From positions 109,855,800-109,919,799 of the forward strand of contig CM056993.1 of assembly GCA_029891345.1 (NCBI GenBank): a stretch of 64,000 nt of DNA, given 5' to 3'. The notes beneath the pieces are model-generated. The model was not told the origin of the DNA and made no database searches. It saw nothing but the letters and a program-made list of their open reading frames with translations. Origin of the DNA: Dryococelus australis. Lineage: Eukaryota; Arthropoda; Insecta; Phasmatodea; Phasmatidae. Positions within the stretch are counted from its first letter, which is position 1; each line of letters opens with the position of its first letter. Position numbers and translations under genes: made by a program. Positions 12,533 to 25,185 of the stretch are shown piece after piece.

Positions 12533-15500
12533 ACTAAAAATTCACTGCTGGTTACTGGATAAGCGCAAAAAATTGTTGATCAGACTCTCAAATACTCGAT
12601 TCATCTGTAAATCGGCGTAAATAATTATTAGATAACTGGACCATAGTCATTGAAATGATCACCAGTCAAAGATTTTCATTTTTCAAGTTCACAATTATCC
12701 ATATAAAGGCTCAAAACAACGGGGCCCCACAATGAATAATGAATTCCTCTACATTGGTTTTCCCAGTACACTCCACTCATTATTTAGTCGATTAGAATTC
12801 ATTTACAGAATTGGGTTTATTGAATTTACTTTATTCGACTTCAGTGTGTACATACTGTAAAAATTCCTAAGCATGTAATGGAAGAATTTAACGTATACAG
12901 AGAATGGGAAATCCACTATGCATAAGTCTGCAGTATAACATTGCTCAAGAATGTTAGCATTTTCCAGCCCTCTTTAACTTCATAAACGAGTGGAGGGGAG
13001 ATGCCAAATATGCGTGTGGGGATAAATCACCACCCGTGTTCTCTTATTACGTCAAGACGCAGATGCAAATTAGTAAATTAACGTAACTAATTGGTAAGAA
13101 ACGGATGCTCGTAAATCGATACATCGCAAAGCTGGGAGCGATCTATCACAAGTCCGGCCTCTTCGCAACATAACACGGCCACCATGATCATCTGTAACCA
13201 GCAATACTTCAGTGAATCTAGTGGAGCAGTCTCCTAGGTACTTTTCCAAGAAATTATTCGCAAATTTACTATATGAATGTATACCTAGATTGAGAAAGCG
13301 CGGATGGCAAAAGTATTCCCCATGCATTCATGCTAGCGTTCCTACATTTTCTCAGAGAACAGTCAAATGTGTAGGAAACTTACCAACTTTGTATAGTAGC
13401 GACACTAAACATTCCATATTTGTAGCCGGATGTGTGGTATTATTTCTATACGATATATGGGTTGAAAACTTCCAATTCAGTTTAGGAAGTTTACCAGAAA
13501 TATTTTTAGAGTGTACAGTCAGTTTTTCCTCATTTAGACTAGTTGTCGCTGGTTATGTATCTTGTAGTGCAAAGAAAGTGCTGTCGGAGTCTGTGGAGGA
13601 TGCACGTCTAGTCATCCACGAGATTAATTAGGGCCTAGGCGTAGTATGGCAGCATACTGCCATGAGTGATACGGGATTATCTGGGCGTTCATTTAGATAG
13701 AGCAGGCCATTTGGAACGTAATGGAGGCCGCAGCATTTTCTCACGTCGTTTCGTCGCGCCGCCTGCAGCCATGCGAGGAGCATATATTAAACCGGGTCTG
13801 CACCGGGATCACGTGACACGGTCGGTGACCTTGGTGAGTTTCGAGTGAGTCTGTAATTAAATAACCGTATAGTGAACTGAACTGGCGCGTAAATTTTTTG
13901 GCCGTGGTGGCTGTACCGGATTAGTCGACTGACTATGTAGAAGGAAGATGCCCTTTGTACTTTTGGGGCCCTTATTAATTTTATTTTTACGAACAGTAAA
14001 GAAAAGCGTTTAAGGCCTTTTGTGGTGCGCCTTAGTCTAGTCTAAGACATTGTCCCATGGTGTAAATGATCTGATTCCTGGCGTACTTTAGTAGGCGATG
14101 ACGACGATCTTTGAAATTTCGAACCCACGCGAAGGAAGTCCCGAGTGCATTGATACAGCTATGCGACGTCGGCAATTCTTGACCCTTCACGACTACACAT
14201 GTCACTCGACAAGTCAGTCGACTTCCTTTTCAACGAGGCTGAAACCGTATGGGAAAGAAAATCACGAGTAGGTCGATTTCCTGATGCATCTACGTCGTGC
14301 TTCAAGGTCGTGCGACTGTGTTGCGTGAAGCAGTAGTCCCAGTGTAGACCGTATTTACACGCACGCTGCTTGCTGATCCTGAGGTCACTAGAGGAACGAG
14401 AGCCGACACTTTTCTTTGCTGGTCCATTTCGTGCTTAGACGTCTAGTCATCAACAACTTTCATCAACTTTTTATCTGTCTTTATATAAAGATATTTGCCG
14501 CTTAACTATCTTTATGAGGCGAAATTGTATTCTGTCTCTCAATATGTCTCCATGATGGTCTTTCAAATGCCTTGTGACTGTCTTTGTGTTATAATAAGAG
14601 AACAAAGTGTCTTTATGAACGAAAGTGGAACGAAAATGGCTGACGTATTATGGTTTATCTTACAGAAGAGAAAACGTTTTAAAATACCCTAAACATGAGC
14701 AATGCTATATCCTGTTATATTTTCGCACAAATAAACGGTGTCTGGAATACATTTAAGGAGTATATATTTTAATTCGCTAGTGATATTCCCCCTTTAACGT
14801 AACTACGAAATGACGGGTTCGGCCAAGGGCCAGTGCTGCTATCTCGTGATTCTCAAAATGAACTAGTACCACCTAAAATTTTGTTTCTGTATAAAAAAGT
14901 AAATTTATTTTAGAAGTATTATTCGAAAATTTATTAAGAAATAAATCTCACTTATAGTTAAAAATTCACTATAAAAACACAATTTGTGAGAATTAATTCT
15001 GTAATAACGGAAAAATATATAATTCAACAAGCTGATCGTTGATTTCAGAGCAAAACCCGCTGCGTTTCCAAACGTAGATCATTGCACAGAGATATCAATA
15101 AAGATATGGCTTACAGAATATCACATAATCCGCTTATACGAGTAACCATCGTTATGGCCCTCTTTATGATAAAGACGATTACGTTGACTGTCTTTAAGCG
15201 ATCTCAGGTTAGATTATAGGGCCCCAGGAGATGTGCTGCTGTGTAATGGGTTTCCACCAAAGTTTGGAAATCCCTTACTGTCGAAAAAGCATAAGGATGC
15301 GAACATAAGTGTCGAAACGCGGATCCGTGTCACACTGTAACGATCATGATAGAACCCTCAAGTTTGGAGTCTGAACCCGTCTTGGAAATGCGTGGTACAA
15401 CGACATTCGAGAGTTTGGGGGCGCAGGAAAACCGATTTCACAGCACACACTCAAAAAGTAGATCTCCGTCCAGACACAATTGTTACGCTTTTTAAAAGAG

Positions 15501-17321
15501 TGGGTATTTTAAGTGTGAATATTAGTAGTTTATATTAAGCGTACAAGTTGGGGTTAGGCGTACTCAAAGGTGAACTCGTTAACCCTGTATTGCAGTCAAT
15601 ACCAAATGCATCTCGTTACAAAATATTAGTTACTCATTAAATCGGAGGAGCACTCATTGTCAGATATTATTATTATTATTTGTTGTTAAATGATTTATTT
15701 CTATAAAAGTCACTCTGGCTAGTTTTCTATGGTCCGCCTTCACCTTGTCCAGGATGCTGTAGGCTGATGACTTGACGAATGTCGGCGGACGGCACACCCC
15801 CATCTCTGGACGTCTTTCTGGTGCAGTGTCACGACGACAAAGCCCTCGTTCGCCAGGTTTCCAGCCGTAATATCTAGCAGCCTATTTAGAGAGGTTTGTT
15901 TAGAAGCGCTCAAGGCTTCGTACCACTTCTTCGCAACGTGTTTGTGCTCCCGCAATCAGGCTAGTAAGCCTGTTGCTGCGTGTAATACACTGAACATTTT
16001 TGACGTGGTCACTGCGACCTGACGGAGTCTTTCTAGTTTGGTATTTTAATACAGTTGCTCTGAAGCGCTGCAAAACTATTTCAGAAATCAGCGTTCAATT
16101 TGATTTATCATTTGTTTATACATAACAGAGGTCATTATCTTACCGGATAAAATAAAGCACGATTTAAAATGTTGTACGTTGACGCTTGAGATTTATTCTC
16201 CGTAAGTTGTCACCTAAGCAAAATATTTTCGTACATAAAACTTTTTGGATTTTTTTTTCAGGAGATTTGTATAAAGTCCTTTTTTAATGCAACCCTCGTC
16301 TTCACGGCATGAAAATCCACCTCTGGTGGAGCGTGCACTTTAATAAACAACACTCCCCGACCCCTCACCCTCCTCCTGAAAAAAATACCCGTAATATTTC
16401 AGCAGCTTCTTGGAAATTTGCTACCAGGAAGCCGCAGGTGGAAACCACACGTCGCTAGCTCGTCTAGAGATACGTGAGGTGCAGCCGATCTCTACTGCGA
16501 TAAACCTACCTGCATATTCCTAACCATGTTCCCCAGCCGTCTGCCATACCTTCAAGCCAAGGAGTCAGCTCGAGTGCAAAACAGGTATAACAATCGAGAG
16601 TTATCACGCTGCATTTACATCACAAAACTTTACCCTGTATTTTGTCCATCGGGCTCTTGAGGAGAGAAACTGCCACGAGGGCGATCTCGTGCGGCAACGA
16701 TAGACTCCTCTCAGAGAATTTCTGTTTCGGCACTTGCGGCTGCAATAAATTAAACCAAGTCGCGTTTCGTCTGGCAGTGCAACCTGCTTGCCCATTCGCT
16801 CTAAGGTGGGCATTGTATTGTAGCGACCACATATTTTTTTAAGGGGTTTCAAGATAACTGCTTTCTGTTGTTACTAACAGTTCAAAGGCCTCTACAAAAA
16901 CATTTTGTTTTCAAAGCAAAAACATTTATTTTGTGTTCACTACAAGATAATTTGTTCAGGGAGAATTTCGTGAAAATTATTTTATAGCTGCCACATTTTT
17001 TTCAGTAGTGAATAATTTTATTTTATTTTTTTTTTCAGTGCTATTAGAGCTTAGCCGGAAAGCTTACTGGGTAATTCTCGCGACTATAACGAAGAACAAG
17101 AATAAACATTTCTGGCGGTAAGTGCTAAACCCTTTCGACAGCCGGTTGGTAAACGCGATTCGACGCATACGCCATTGGATAAGTTCACTAAACCACGTGT
17201 GTTACTTATCACAAGGGCTGAGAGGCTTGACTGTCTGGTGGGGTATCAGTGCACATATGAGTATTAAAGAAATAAAGAGTGTATAAAGTGTTCCCTTGCG
17301 ATTAATCTTACACATTCCGAA
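12533..17321. other. Unassigned sequence
   Basis: The longest frame is 139 codons (13212-13631, plus). It has no recognised domain, no signal peptide and ordinary AT-rich composition. A TATTATTATTATTATT run lies at 15666-15681. Nothing else could be assigned. Confidence 0.45.
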
Positions 17322-17753
17322 CTATAATCCGTTCACGGTTACTTCACACTTTTCTGAAGCCCTGCTAAAGTTCTACTTCCAAAATATTCCTTCGCCTCGT
17401 GCAAACTAAGTTTAACTAAATCTATAAAATGACACCAAAGAACAACGTACCGAATTCGTGCACAATGAGTTGTAGTAATATTTTGCACGATAACTATTTC
17501 TTACTAGGCGCTACCAGCACATACGTTTTCTCACTGTTTTTACTAATATTTATTATAAATTATGTATTATAATTTATAAATAACATATAGGCAAAGCTTA
17601 CATTTAACTAAAAATAGGATACTTATAAGTTAACAGGTGTATATAACGCTTGTGATAAATGTCAGATCTAGTAATTAAATAAGCATGTCATACATGGGGT
17701 GATTTTTCAAAGGTTAGATTCGAAAAGTGTGAAGAATCCGTGAATAGACTATA
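17322..17753 (+). mobile_element. MITE family B, copy 1
   Basis: Family B is about 430 bp. It starts TATAATCC(A/G)TTCACGGTTA and continues CTTCACACTTTTCTGAAGCC. It ends GGTTTGATTCAAAAAGTGTG, AAG and a variable GTGAATAGACTATA. The central AT-rich part is flanked by GGCGCTACCA and CGCTTGTGATA blocks. It has no coding capacity. Its termini resemble those of families A and C but the interior differs. Confidence 0.85.
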
Positions 17754-18392
17754 TAGCGAGATTTTGTGCCCATTTGAGTTAACCAAAAACAAGAGGGCGT
17801 TCCGGGCGATACTGGCCACGCATCAATATATACATTATAAGTGGTCAAAATGATCCCTCAGCAGTATCATTTTGACCTAAATTTGGTGTCTAGAATCACT
17901 TAATCTCCTTATACGACAGCCTGATAGGAAAATTGCATGACCGCCACAAAATGATGTATGAACTTTGTGTATACTTATGCTGAATTTAAATGACTGCTCT
18001 CTTCTACGCATGCTCTAGTGACACGTTTTAAATTCACCTGCATTAGATTTGAAAATTGTATTTTCTTTTAAATCAACAATATAAACTTGTTCTGCTACGA
18101 AAGATCGTCACACTGACTAGTCACATGCTGCTACACTCACATCTATAGCAGCGGCCACTAGATGACGTCAACAGTATAATAATAATAGTGGCGAGGTTCC
18201 ATTTTACCTGCGACGGTTTTTATGGCCCATGATTTCATACATTTCAAATAATTAAATTTAATACAAACGCTAAAAAATGATAAGCTATTGTTGTCAAATC
18301 ATTCATCACTTCAAAAATCTTACTGGTTTTGTTTAAATAATATGTGGGAAACGTAAGTTTACCATAGTATATAAGATGCAGTAAATACAGTT

Positions 18393-18636
18393 ATAGGCTT
18401 TCCACGGTAAAGTGAGCGCTTTTGAAAGCCCTCTCATTTAGAGTAATAGCCAATAAATATATTTTATTTTAGTCTTAGACGTTAACTTCTGAGTGCGGTG
18501 GAATAAACACATTGGTTTTATTTATTACTTGCATAGCAATATTTATTTTAAAAGCCGGACAAAGGAAAAAAAAACGGTTGAAAGTAAAAAGTAACTATGG
18601 CCTCAAAAGTGCTCACTTTACCGTGAACAGCCTATA
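18393..18636 (+). mobile_element. MITE family C, copy 1
   Basis: Family C is about 200-245 bp. It starts TAGGCTGTTCACGGTAAAGT, continues GAAAGCCCTCTCATTTAGA and GACGTTAACTTCTGAGTGCG, and ends CCTCAAAAGTGCTCACTTTA with CCGTGAACAGCCTATA. It shares terminal repeats with family A but has a different interior and no coding frame. Confidence 0.85.
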
Positions 18637-20559
18637 TTTAAAGAAAGTTGACTTAATAATTGCATCACACCGATAATGCCAGAACCCCAACAGGAAATGC
18701 CATGCATGCTTAATTGTTTAACTGACGAGAACAATTGATTTTCAGTCCTTTTCGAAATGCAAGTTCTTTATCACAAACTCGATCTGAATTTCGTGGAATT
18801 ATTTACTACTGCCTGCCTAGCTACCATCGCAAACATTTTGGAAGTATATTCCTCGTGTTCGAGCCTGTGAGCAGCTCGCGCTGCTTGCCTCCTGGTGCAG
18901 TGAGCGAGCTGGTCCAAGCATCATACGATCCGTGATCTTGCGGCAGTTAGCGCACTGTAACATGGCACTTGCGTTTGCTGACTCCATTCAGGTTTGAATT
19001 AATTTCGATGGCACATGTAAAAAAAAGAGTACATTGTCTTACGCTGAACAACTCACGGGTACGGCATAGAAGGGACAACAAAAGCAGGCACAAGAATTCT
19101 ATGAACTATATTACTTTGAAAACAATGTTTGAAAATTAAGAAAGGTAAATAAATAACACCACGCGTATAACTAAAAATTATATAAATATACACTACCACA
19201 TTCTCAAGCACACAAACACACGCATTTGCCTTGAAAATTTTCATAACTTAAATTACGTAATCACCATTAAACTTACCTAAAAGCTAATTACTGTCTTTAC
19301 TTGGGGAGGAATCTACTCGAGGTCGTTCCAATGGCGGCAGCTATTAACGGTAATTTCTGTGAAGTATAAATTAGGAATGAGTGTAGGAATACACGTAACT
19401 GATCCAACATACTTTTTTTTTTTGCGTCTCTCAGTGGATACATATCATACGGTTTCAAGGAAATGCAATTGCAAATTTTTTTTAACTTAATTCTTGGTTT
19501 TAAAATGCAGTATTTTATTAAGTCAATGCTTGGGGCAAACTATGCAGCTCTGCCATTTATTGTTGGCCAGTCTATCGAGACAACCGTATTTCGCATGTAA
19601 CGTAGCTTGCCACTGTAGGCAATCCGCTAATAGTGCATGCAACTGTGGTTATCTACAAACAGGCGAATTTTGTTTCGGTGAAAACCACATTATATTCACA
19701 ATAATTTGGAAGAGGTATACGAGACACTACCAGAACTGACGGAACAAAATCTTTGTAATGTAAGAAATTGTATTTTAGGTTTTGACTTGTAATGCGTAAA
19801 AGCCAATGTTTTGCAGTTTAATAAATAACCTTCTTACTTCTTCCTCCCCCGTGTTCATCTTGTTTCAAGACCAAATGAAAAACAGCTGCTCCTTGCTATG
19901 TTAGCAGACTATTGGTGATTAAATAGCTGCGTTGTGCAAGAAAGAGCAATAATAGCCGAACTTATAAGAATGTGTTGTACTATCGAGTATGAAAACATTA
20001 GTCTTTCATAAAATAACATTTTCTTCCGGAACAATTGGAAAAACATCATACTCCCAACTAAAATTGTTGTTTGGAGTGATTGGGTATATAAAATATTACA
20101 AATAGACGGCCCATATGCCCGTTTCGTTCTATAAATGAACTTCCCTACAATTCATAGTTGATTCGATTCTTCGCCCCGCAGAATCCGTGGAAACGACGTA
20201 AAAATGGGAAGGATCTGCGAAGACAAATCCATTACGGCTTGTCCTAAGGTTTGGTATTAACATTTTTGGTCTCAAGTCTTGATAAACCTACTGCATAACT
20301 AACATTGTTCTGCACTTGTAAACCATCTATATCAGTGCATCGGCTTAGGAAACTCCGGGTATTACATTAGAGTCGCAGTTCAGAATTTATTTTTTCATGT
20401 AGCGCTATCTTCCAAAATGGCGGAACAACCACAACATTAACATCTGAATTCAATGCTTCGAACTTTCGCTGCCAGCATGCAAAATTTGCTTAAAACTTGT
20501 TTAATGATTTCCGAGATATGGCATATCACCCTAAATTTTAAAATGTCACCATCTTGAAA
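18637..20559. other. Unassigned sequence
   Basis: I see no repeat boundary or gene. Frames are at most 81 codons and unrecognised. Confidence 0.45.
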
Positions 20560-20690
20560 TTAAGTTGCTGGTGTGGTCAAAAACTATAAAAGACAGGTAT
20601 ACTTACTTGGTAATATATGTGTACAGAATTGGGTGAAATTCGGTTCAAGCGGTCAAAAATTGAAAGGGAGGGACACACACACGCATAGAC
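20560..20690 (+). repeat. Possible LINE 3'-end remnant leading into a simple repeat
   Basis: GAATTGGGTGAAATTCGGTT then CAAGCGGTCAAAAATTGAAA followed by an ACACAC tract resembles the 3' ends of insect RTE/CR1-type LINEs (a 'guess/press on' motif with an (ACAG)n-type tail). No coding part is present. Low certainty. Confidence 0.3.
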
Positions 20691-20694
20691 ACAG

Positions 20695-20754
<60 letters not shown>

Positions 20755-20790
20755 GCACATACATCCATACACACATACACACATAGAGAG
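20678..20790. repeat. Compound microsatellite (CA)n-(GA)n-(CA)n
   Basis: An ACAC-rich stretch is followed by about 23 GA units (20707-20753) and then ACATACACAC repeats. The reading frames over it on both strands (runs of RE/ER or SL) are artefacts. Confidence 0.95.
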
Positions 20791-20828
20791 TAAAGTGATC
20801 TGATAAGCCTTTATTTCCTTCGCAAAGT

Positions 20829-20901
20829 AGGCTAAAAATGGCTGATGGAAAAAAGTAACTAAAGCCTCAAAACTGCTCACTTTACCGTGAACAGCCTATA
20901 C
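20829..20901 (+). mobile_element. Family C right-end fragment
   Basis: AGGCTAAAAATGGCTGATGG followed by AAAAGTAACTAAAGCCTC and GCTCACTTTACCGTGAACAG plus CCTATA matches the last ~75 bp of family C. The left part is replaced by the simple-repeat tract at 20680-20790. Confidence 0.7.
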
Positions 20902-21490
20902 GAACGTGTTCAGGGAAGAACGCTGGCTAAGCAGGAATTTCATAACAAAGAGGAGAAACAGAGAAGGAAATACGTCAGTGACACTGACTCGTCCTTAGCG
21001 AGCGTCATACATAAATATTACCCTTATTCTTATAGTGTATTCGCGGTATTTTCACACTTTATGAATCAAACTTTTGACAAATTATCCCATGTAAGATCAG
21101 TTTGGTTGTTTCCTAAATAAACCATATTTCAAAATATTTTATACTTCCATTAAAGTAAAGGCACCATCTTTTTGATAAAAAAAAATTTCAATTGTATGTT
21201 ATCTATCAATTACAATATTTACGTAATAGTAAATACGAATTAAGACAGCGGGAAAGGTAGTGTACTGTAAGAAGGTTAAGGAAAATACGAAATAGTTCAT
21301 AAATAAAATATTAATTAAAAAACTTTTAGCGCCATTTCTAAAGTAAGCGTTTCTGATTTTAATATTTAAGTTGTCATAAATGCAACGTTGGAATGCATTA
21401 CACTGATATGTACAAAATATTTATTTTTGATTGTAACATAGCGCACAAATACAGTGCGATTGTTACGCCTTTGCGTTTTCTACAGGACAC

Positions 21491-21492
<2 letters not shown>

Positions 21493-21575
<83 letters not shown>
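21493..21575. repeat. (AT)n microsatellite
   Basis: An almost perfect AT dinucleotide run of about 80 bp. Frames on both strands give IYIYIY runs and are artefacts. Confidence 0.97.
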
Positions 21576-22600
21576 GGCGGAAGGACAGGCGGGTTATAGC
21601 TCAAAAAGAGAAATTTTACTGTGCTTCAGATAAGTTGTAAGTAAACACAGAAGGGTTATATTAGTGAAGAAACGTAATTTTTTATTTTAATTATTTTATC
21701 GTCTCGCAACAGCGCACACGGAAGACTAATATGTTCGTGTGTACTCACATTTGTATGGTTAGATTTCTGTACATATTCGAATACGTCAAAATTACAATCT
21801 GCTAGAACTAGTACACTGTACTTGCATATGGTTACTGTCACATAGACGTGACGCCCGCACACCATATGGTATTCTGGATTAAGTCCGTTGATGTGTTAAT
21901 TTACCCTTTGACCTTGGCGTCGTTAGTGTGTTAACTGACGCGTCGACCTCAGGCGTCGACTTCGGTACACCCAAGGGACATGCAGTAAAAATTATGGACG
22001 CAGCTTAACGTCGCAGACGAAGTCGACGAGGCTGGTCCAAACGCACAGCCAGCTAGCAGTAATGTCGTGCACTGTTTCTTGCTATTGGATATTACAATGC
22101 TGCTGCAATCCCACGCTCAGGTGTATACACTTGCCTCAGTAGACATCGTGGATTACAGGGAGCGTGAAATATACAGTGCACATCTGTGTCTTCACTAACT
22201 GTTTAAAGTAAATTATCTTACGTTCTAAAAATCCTAACAGTTTCTTAAATTTCAAATCTCTAAAAAAGTTATTTTTACCTTAAAGGGCGTGTGGTCGTGT
22301 AGCTAATGCACCTGCTGCTTACCAAGATGTCCTACGTTTGTTTCCAATAAAAACAAACATAGAGAAACACATTAAGTACATAGTTTGACTATCAAAATAA
22401 TTACGTTAGAAAGGAAGTTAAATATACATCACAAAGTTGCAGGTACCTTAGAACCACCTTCGGTAAATAAATGGGTGTGGTAAGGTTCTCATCATTATGC
22501 TCATCGTTGGTGGTGGACACAGAACTGAAATTGGGGACACAATAATAAGAAAGAGTTTATCGTTTGCCTACGATCCAGAACAGTGAGTGAATGAAGAGAT
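21576..22600. other. Unassigned sequence
   Basis: Nothing recognised between the AT microsatellite and the truncated S-III SINE. Confidence 0.45.
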
Positions 22601-22757
22601 TTGGGCTGCTCTTAACAGCGAGGTCTTGAGAGCCGATGAGAGTGATTGAAGTGAATATGGAGCGACACCGGAATGAGGGGAAGGGGGAGGGGAAACGGGA
22701 GATCCCCTAGGAAACCCCCTGACCAACGACATCGTCCGGCACAATTCCCACTTGAGA
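22601..22757 (-). mobile_element. tRNA-derived SINE (family S-III), 5'-truncated
   Basis: The body and 3' end match 60366-60611 on the minus strand: GCCGGACGATGTCGTTGGTC, GGGATCTCCCGTTTCCCC and TCTCAAGACCTCGCTGTTAA. The tRNA-like head is absent. Confidence 0.8.
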
Positions 22758-22963
22758 AATATGTTAACTATTAGCACATATTTATGCAACAATTAAATTA
22801 ATACGAAATTCATAAATTAAAACATTTTCAACTTTTAATGACAATCAGGGCACAGGTACAAGAATTTGCATAGAATTATGAAATGTAATGCTTCTATATT
22901 GAAACATTTTCAGTAATGACCCTGACTCTTCTGTAATGACACTAAAACGAATAATTTCTCTGT

Positions 22964-23205
22964 GTATAGACTGTTTACGGTAAAGTAAGCACTTTTGAGG
23001 TCCTAGCTGCTTTTTACTTTCAGCCATTTTTTATCCTTTAACCACCTTACTATATTAATATTGCCATGTATGAAATAAACACAGTGTGTACATTGCACCG
23101 CACTCGGAAGTTAACGTCTGAGGCTACAATGAAATATATTTATTGAATGTTATTTCGAATGAGAGTGCTTTCAAAAGTGCTCAATTTACTGTGAATAGCC
23201 TATAC
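22964..23205 (-). mobile_element. MITE family C, copy 3
   Basis: Reverse-oriented. Starts TATAGACTGTTTACGGTAAA and ends AAGTGCTCAATTTACTGTGA plus ATAGCCTATA. It contains the CACTCGGAAGTTAACGTCTG block. Confidence 0.85.
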
Positions 23206-24020
23206 GTAGAGACCTGCAAAACTCGCGTTATTATTTGGTGACACTTTAAACTTTAAACACGCGTATCTTTGCAATACGTTTGTCATTGGAGCATAATGAA
23301 TGTGGCACGTCCTGAATAACTTTGCGCCTATAAATGAACGCTTCACAATCGTGTGCCCCAACCAAGTACAGTTCATTCAGAAAGGGCGTAAATTCATATC
23401 TGTGCAGCAGCCAGTGTAGAAACTACGCCAGCTCCAGTACATACAGTACTGTGAAGTTTAGCCTGATGCCGAATAATAAGTAGAGACCCTGAGAATTTCG
23501 CGGGTTCATTTCTAGACAAGTTGGATTTCACACACATTTACGCTCATGTTACTTTTATAATTGGTGGACGTGTTTTTTGGACACCTCCTGCAGATAAATG
23601 AGCCAATAACAAACATGCAAGGAACTACGCGCTCAACAACCGCCTTTTACTACCATAGCAATCAACCAATTAACAGTTGATATCTTTAGAGGTAGCGAAT
23701 TTTCGGGGAAAAATCTGAGTACACAGTAGACTTCAGTACTATAAGCACCCAACAGCAGTTTGTCTATAGCCATTGGTTACTGTGTTCTTGAGAAGGAGTT
23801 TTCATATTTGACCGGGCGATTCAGAATTCAGCCACATCGCCACGGTCTCCTACTTGATTCGTGTGCAGGCAGTTAACACGTGTCAAATATTAATTCAGTC
23901 AATCAAGATAGGCAAATGACACTACAGTATTTTGAAGTATAACTTGTCTTGAAATCTTTGCGCGAAATTTCATTACCCCTAGATATCTGTATGAGAGTAT
24001 ATAGACTGTGGAGTCTGGCC

Positions 24021-24450
24021 TATAGTCCATTCACGGTTTACTTCGGCCTTTTTCAATCAAACCTTTAAAAAATCTCCCTATGTATGACTTGTTTAGTTAT
24101 TTATTAAATTCGCACTGTATCACAAGCGTTTTATACTTGTGTTCATAAAAGTTACTTTTTTCTGTTAAATTGAAATGTTATTCATATTTTATCTATAAAT
24201 TATAATGATTCATTAAAAAATAATCTGAATAAAAATCAGGGAGAAAATAGATATGTTGGTAGAGCCTAGTGAGAAAAACTCCTTATACAAAATACTGTCA
24301 CACTGAGTGCGCACGAATGTGGTGCGTTGTCCCCCTGGTGTAATTCTCCAGGCGTAGTTAAGCTTAGTTGGCACGAGGCGGAGGAATATCCTGGAAGTAG
24401 ATCATTAGCAGGGCTTCATAAAAGACTGAAATAACCATGAATGGACTATA
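24021..24450 (-). mobile_element. MITE family B, copy 2
   Basis: Reverse-oriented. Starts TATAGTCCATTCACGGTTTA and ends AATAACCATGAATGGACTAT, with CACAAGCGTTTTATAC, AACTCCTTATACAAAA and GGCGGAGGAATATCCTGGAA blocks. It ends about 80 bp before the hAT element upstream of the PNT exon. Confidence 0.85.
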
Positions 24451-24537
24451 CAGGTAATTAAACTCGCGAATTTCTCGGGTCTCTAATAATAACGCGCATT
24501 TTGCATGTCCCTACATGTAGGTGGTGGTGGTACAGAA

Positions 24538-25136
24538 TAGTGATGGGTATAATCGATGTTAAAAATCGATTAATCGATTTTATTTGAATAATCGTAAGTA
24601 ATCAATGTTGATTTTGATAATTGAAACCCTAATCGATTATAAAAAATAATCGTCACTGCTAAGTTAATTTTTGAAAAATAATATTGGAATGAAGATAGTT
24701 ATACTTTGAGTTCTGATATTTCTTATACACTTGAAACAGTAAGTTAATTCATTTTTTACATGCACATATTTGATTTACTTCTCTTTTTAAATATTTGTCT
24801 AATGTTTTTGACATAATGATTTGTGAAAAAAAAAGTGTCATGGCGCTGCTCCAGCGTATGTAAAAATTTGTAATTAATATGTAGCTTATGTTTTTAAATT
24901 GGCAATGATTATTTATTGTTTTTATAACAGTTAACATTCAACACCAGATGTGTGAAGGTGCTTACTACGTGTTCGTTCGTGTTGCAATTTGAATCCATAA
25001 CTCTAGAAAATGTAATATACTGAATAATTTTGTCAAAAATCTATTGATAATCGATTATTCGTCGATTGAGAGATTAAGGTAAATACGAAGAATCGATAAA
25101 TCGATGTTACAAAATAATTGGTTTGCCCCATCACTA
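24538..25136. mobile_element. Non-autonomous hAT-type element with 8-bp target duplication (599 bp)
   Basis: The ends are inverted: TAGTGATGGG on the left and CCCATCACTA on the right. Both sides carry the identical 8-bp direct repeat GTACAGAA (24530-24537 and 25137-25144), and an 8-bp duplication is diagnostic of hAT transposition. Subterminal regions hold many ATCGAT/AATCGATT motifs on both sides. The interior is AT-rich and has no transposase reading frame, so this is a MITE-like derivative. It sits in the intron just upstream of the PNT exon. Confidence 0.85.
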
Positions 25137-25144
25137 GTACAGAA

Positions 25145-25185
25145 GGACGGTCGGTGAGAGGAGATATGTGTGTGTATGTGTGCAG
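25145..25185 (+). promoter_or_regulatory. 3' splice-site region of the intron upstream of the PNT exon
   Basis: Only 41 bp separate the target-site duplication of the upstream hAT element (ending at 25144) from the exon. The stretch ends in a GT-rich run (TGTGTGTATGTGTGCAG) in place of a pyrimidine-rich tract. It is purine-rich before that. The branch point must therefore lie in this short piece or inside the transposon. The splice call rests on the exon frame and domain homology rather than on signal strength. Confidence 0.6.

Noticed and set aside
13212-13631. 139-codon plus-strand frame, considered as a gene
   Set aside because: No recognisable domain, ordinary base composition and no start context or splice signal. 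A frame this long is expected by chance in 64 kb.
20573-20880. Open frames of 67-76 codons on both strands across the GA/CA tract
   Set aside because: They exist only because dinucleotide repeats contain no stops. The peptides are RERE or SLSL runs.
21393-21604. Open frames of 68 codons on both strands across the AT tract
   Set aside because: IYIYIY translation of a microsatellite.
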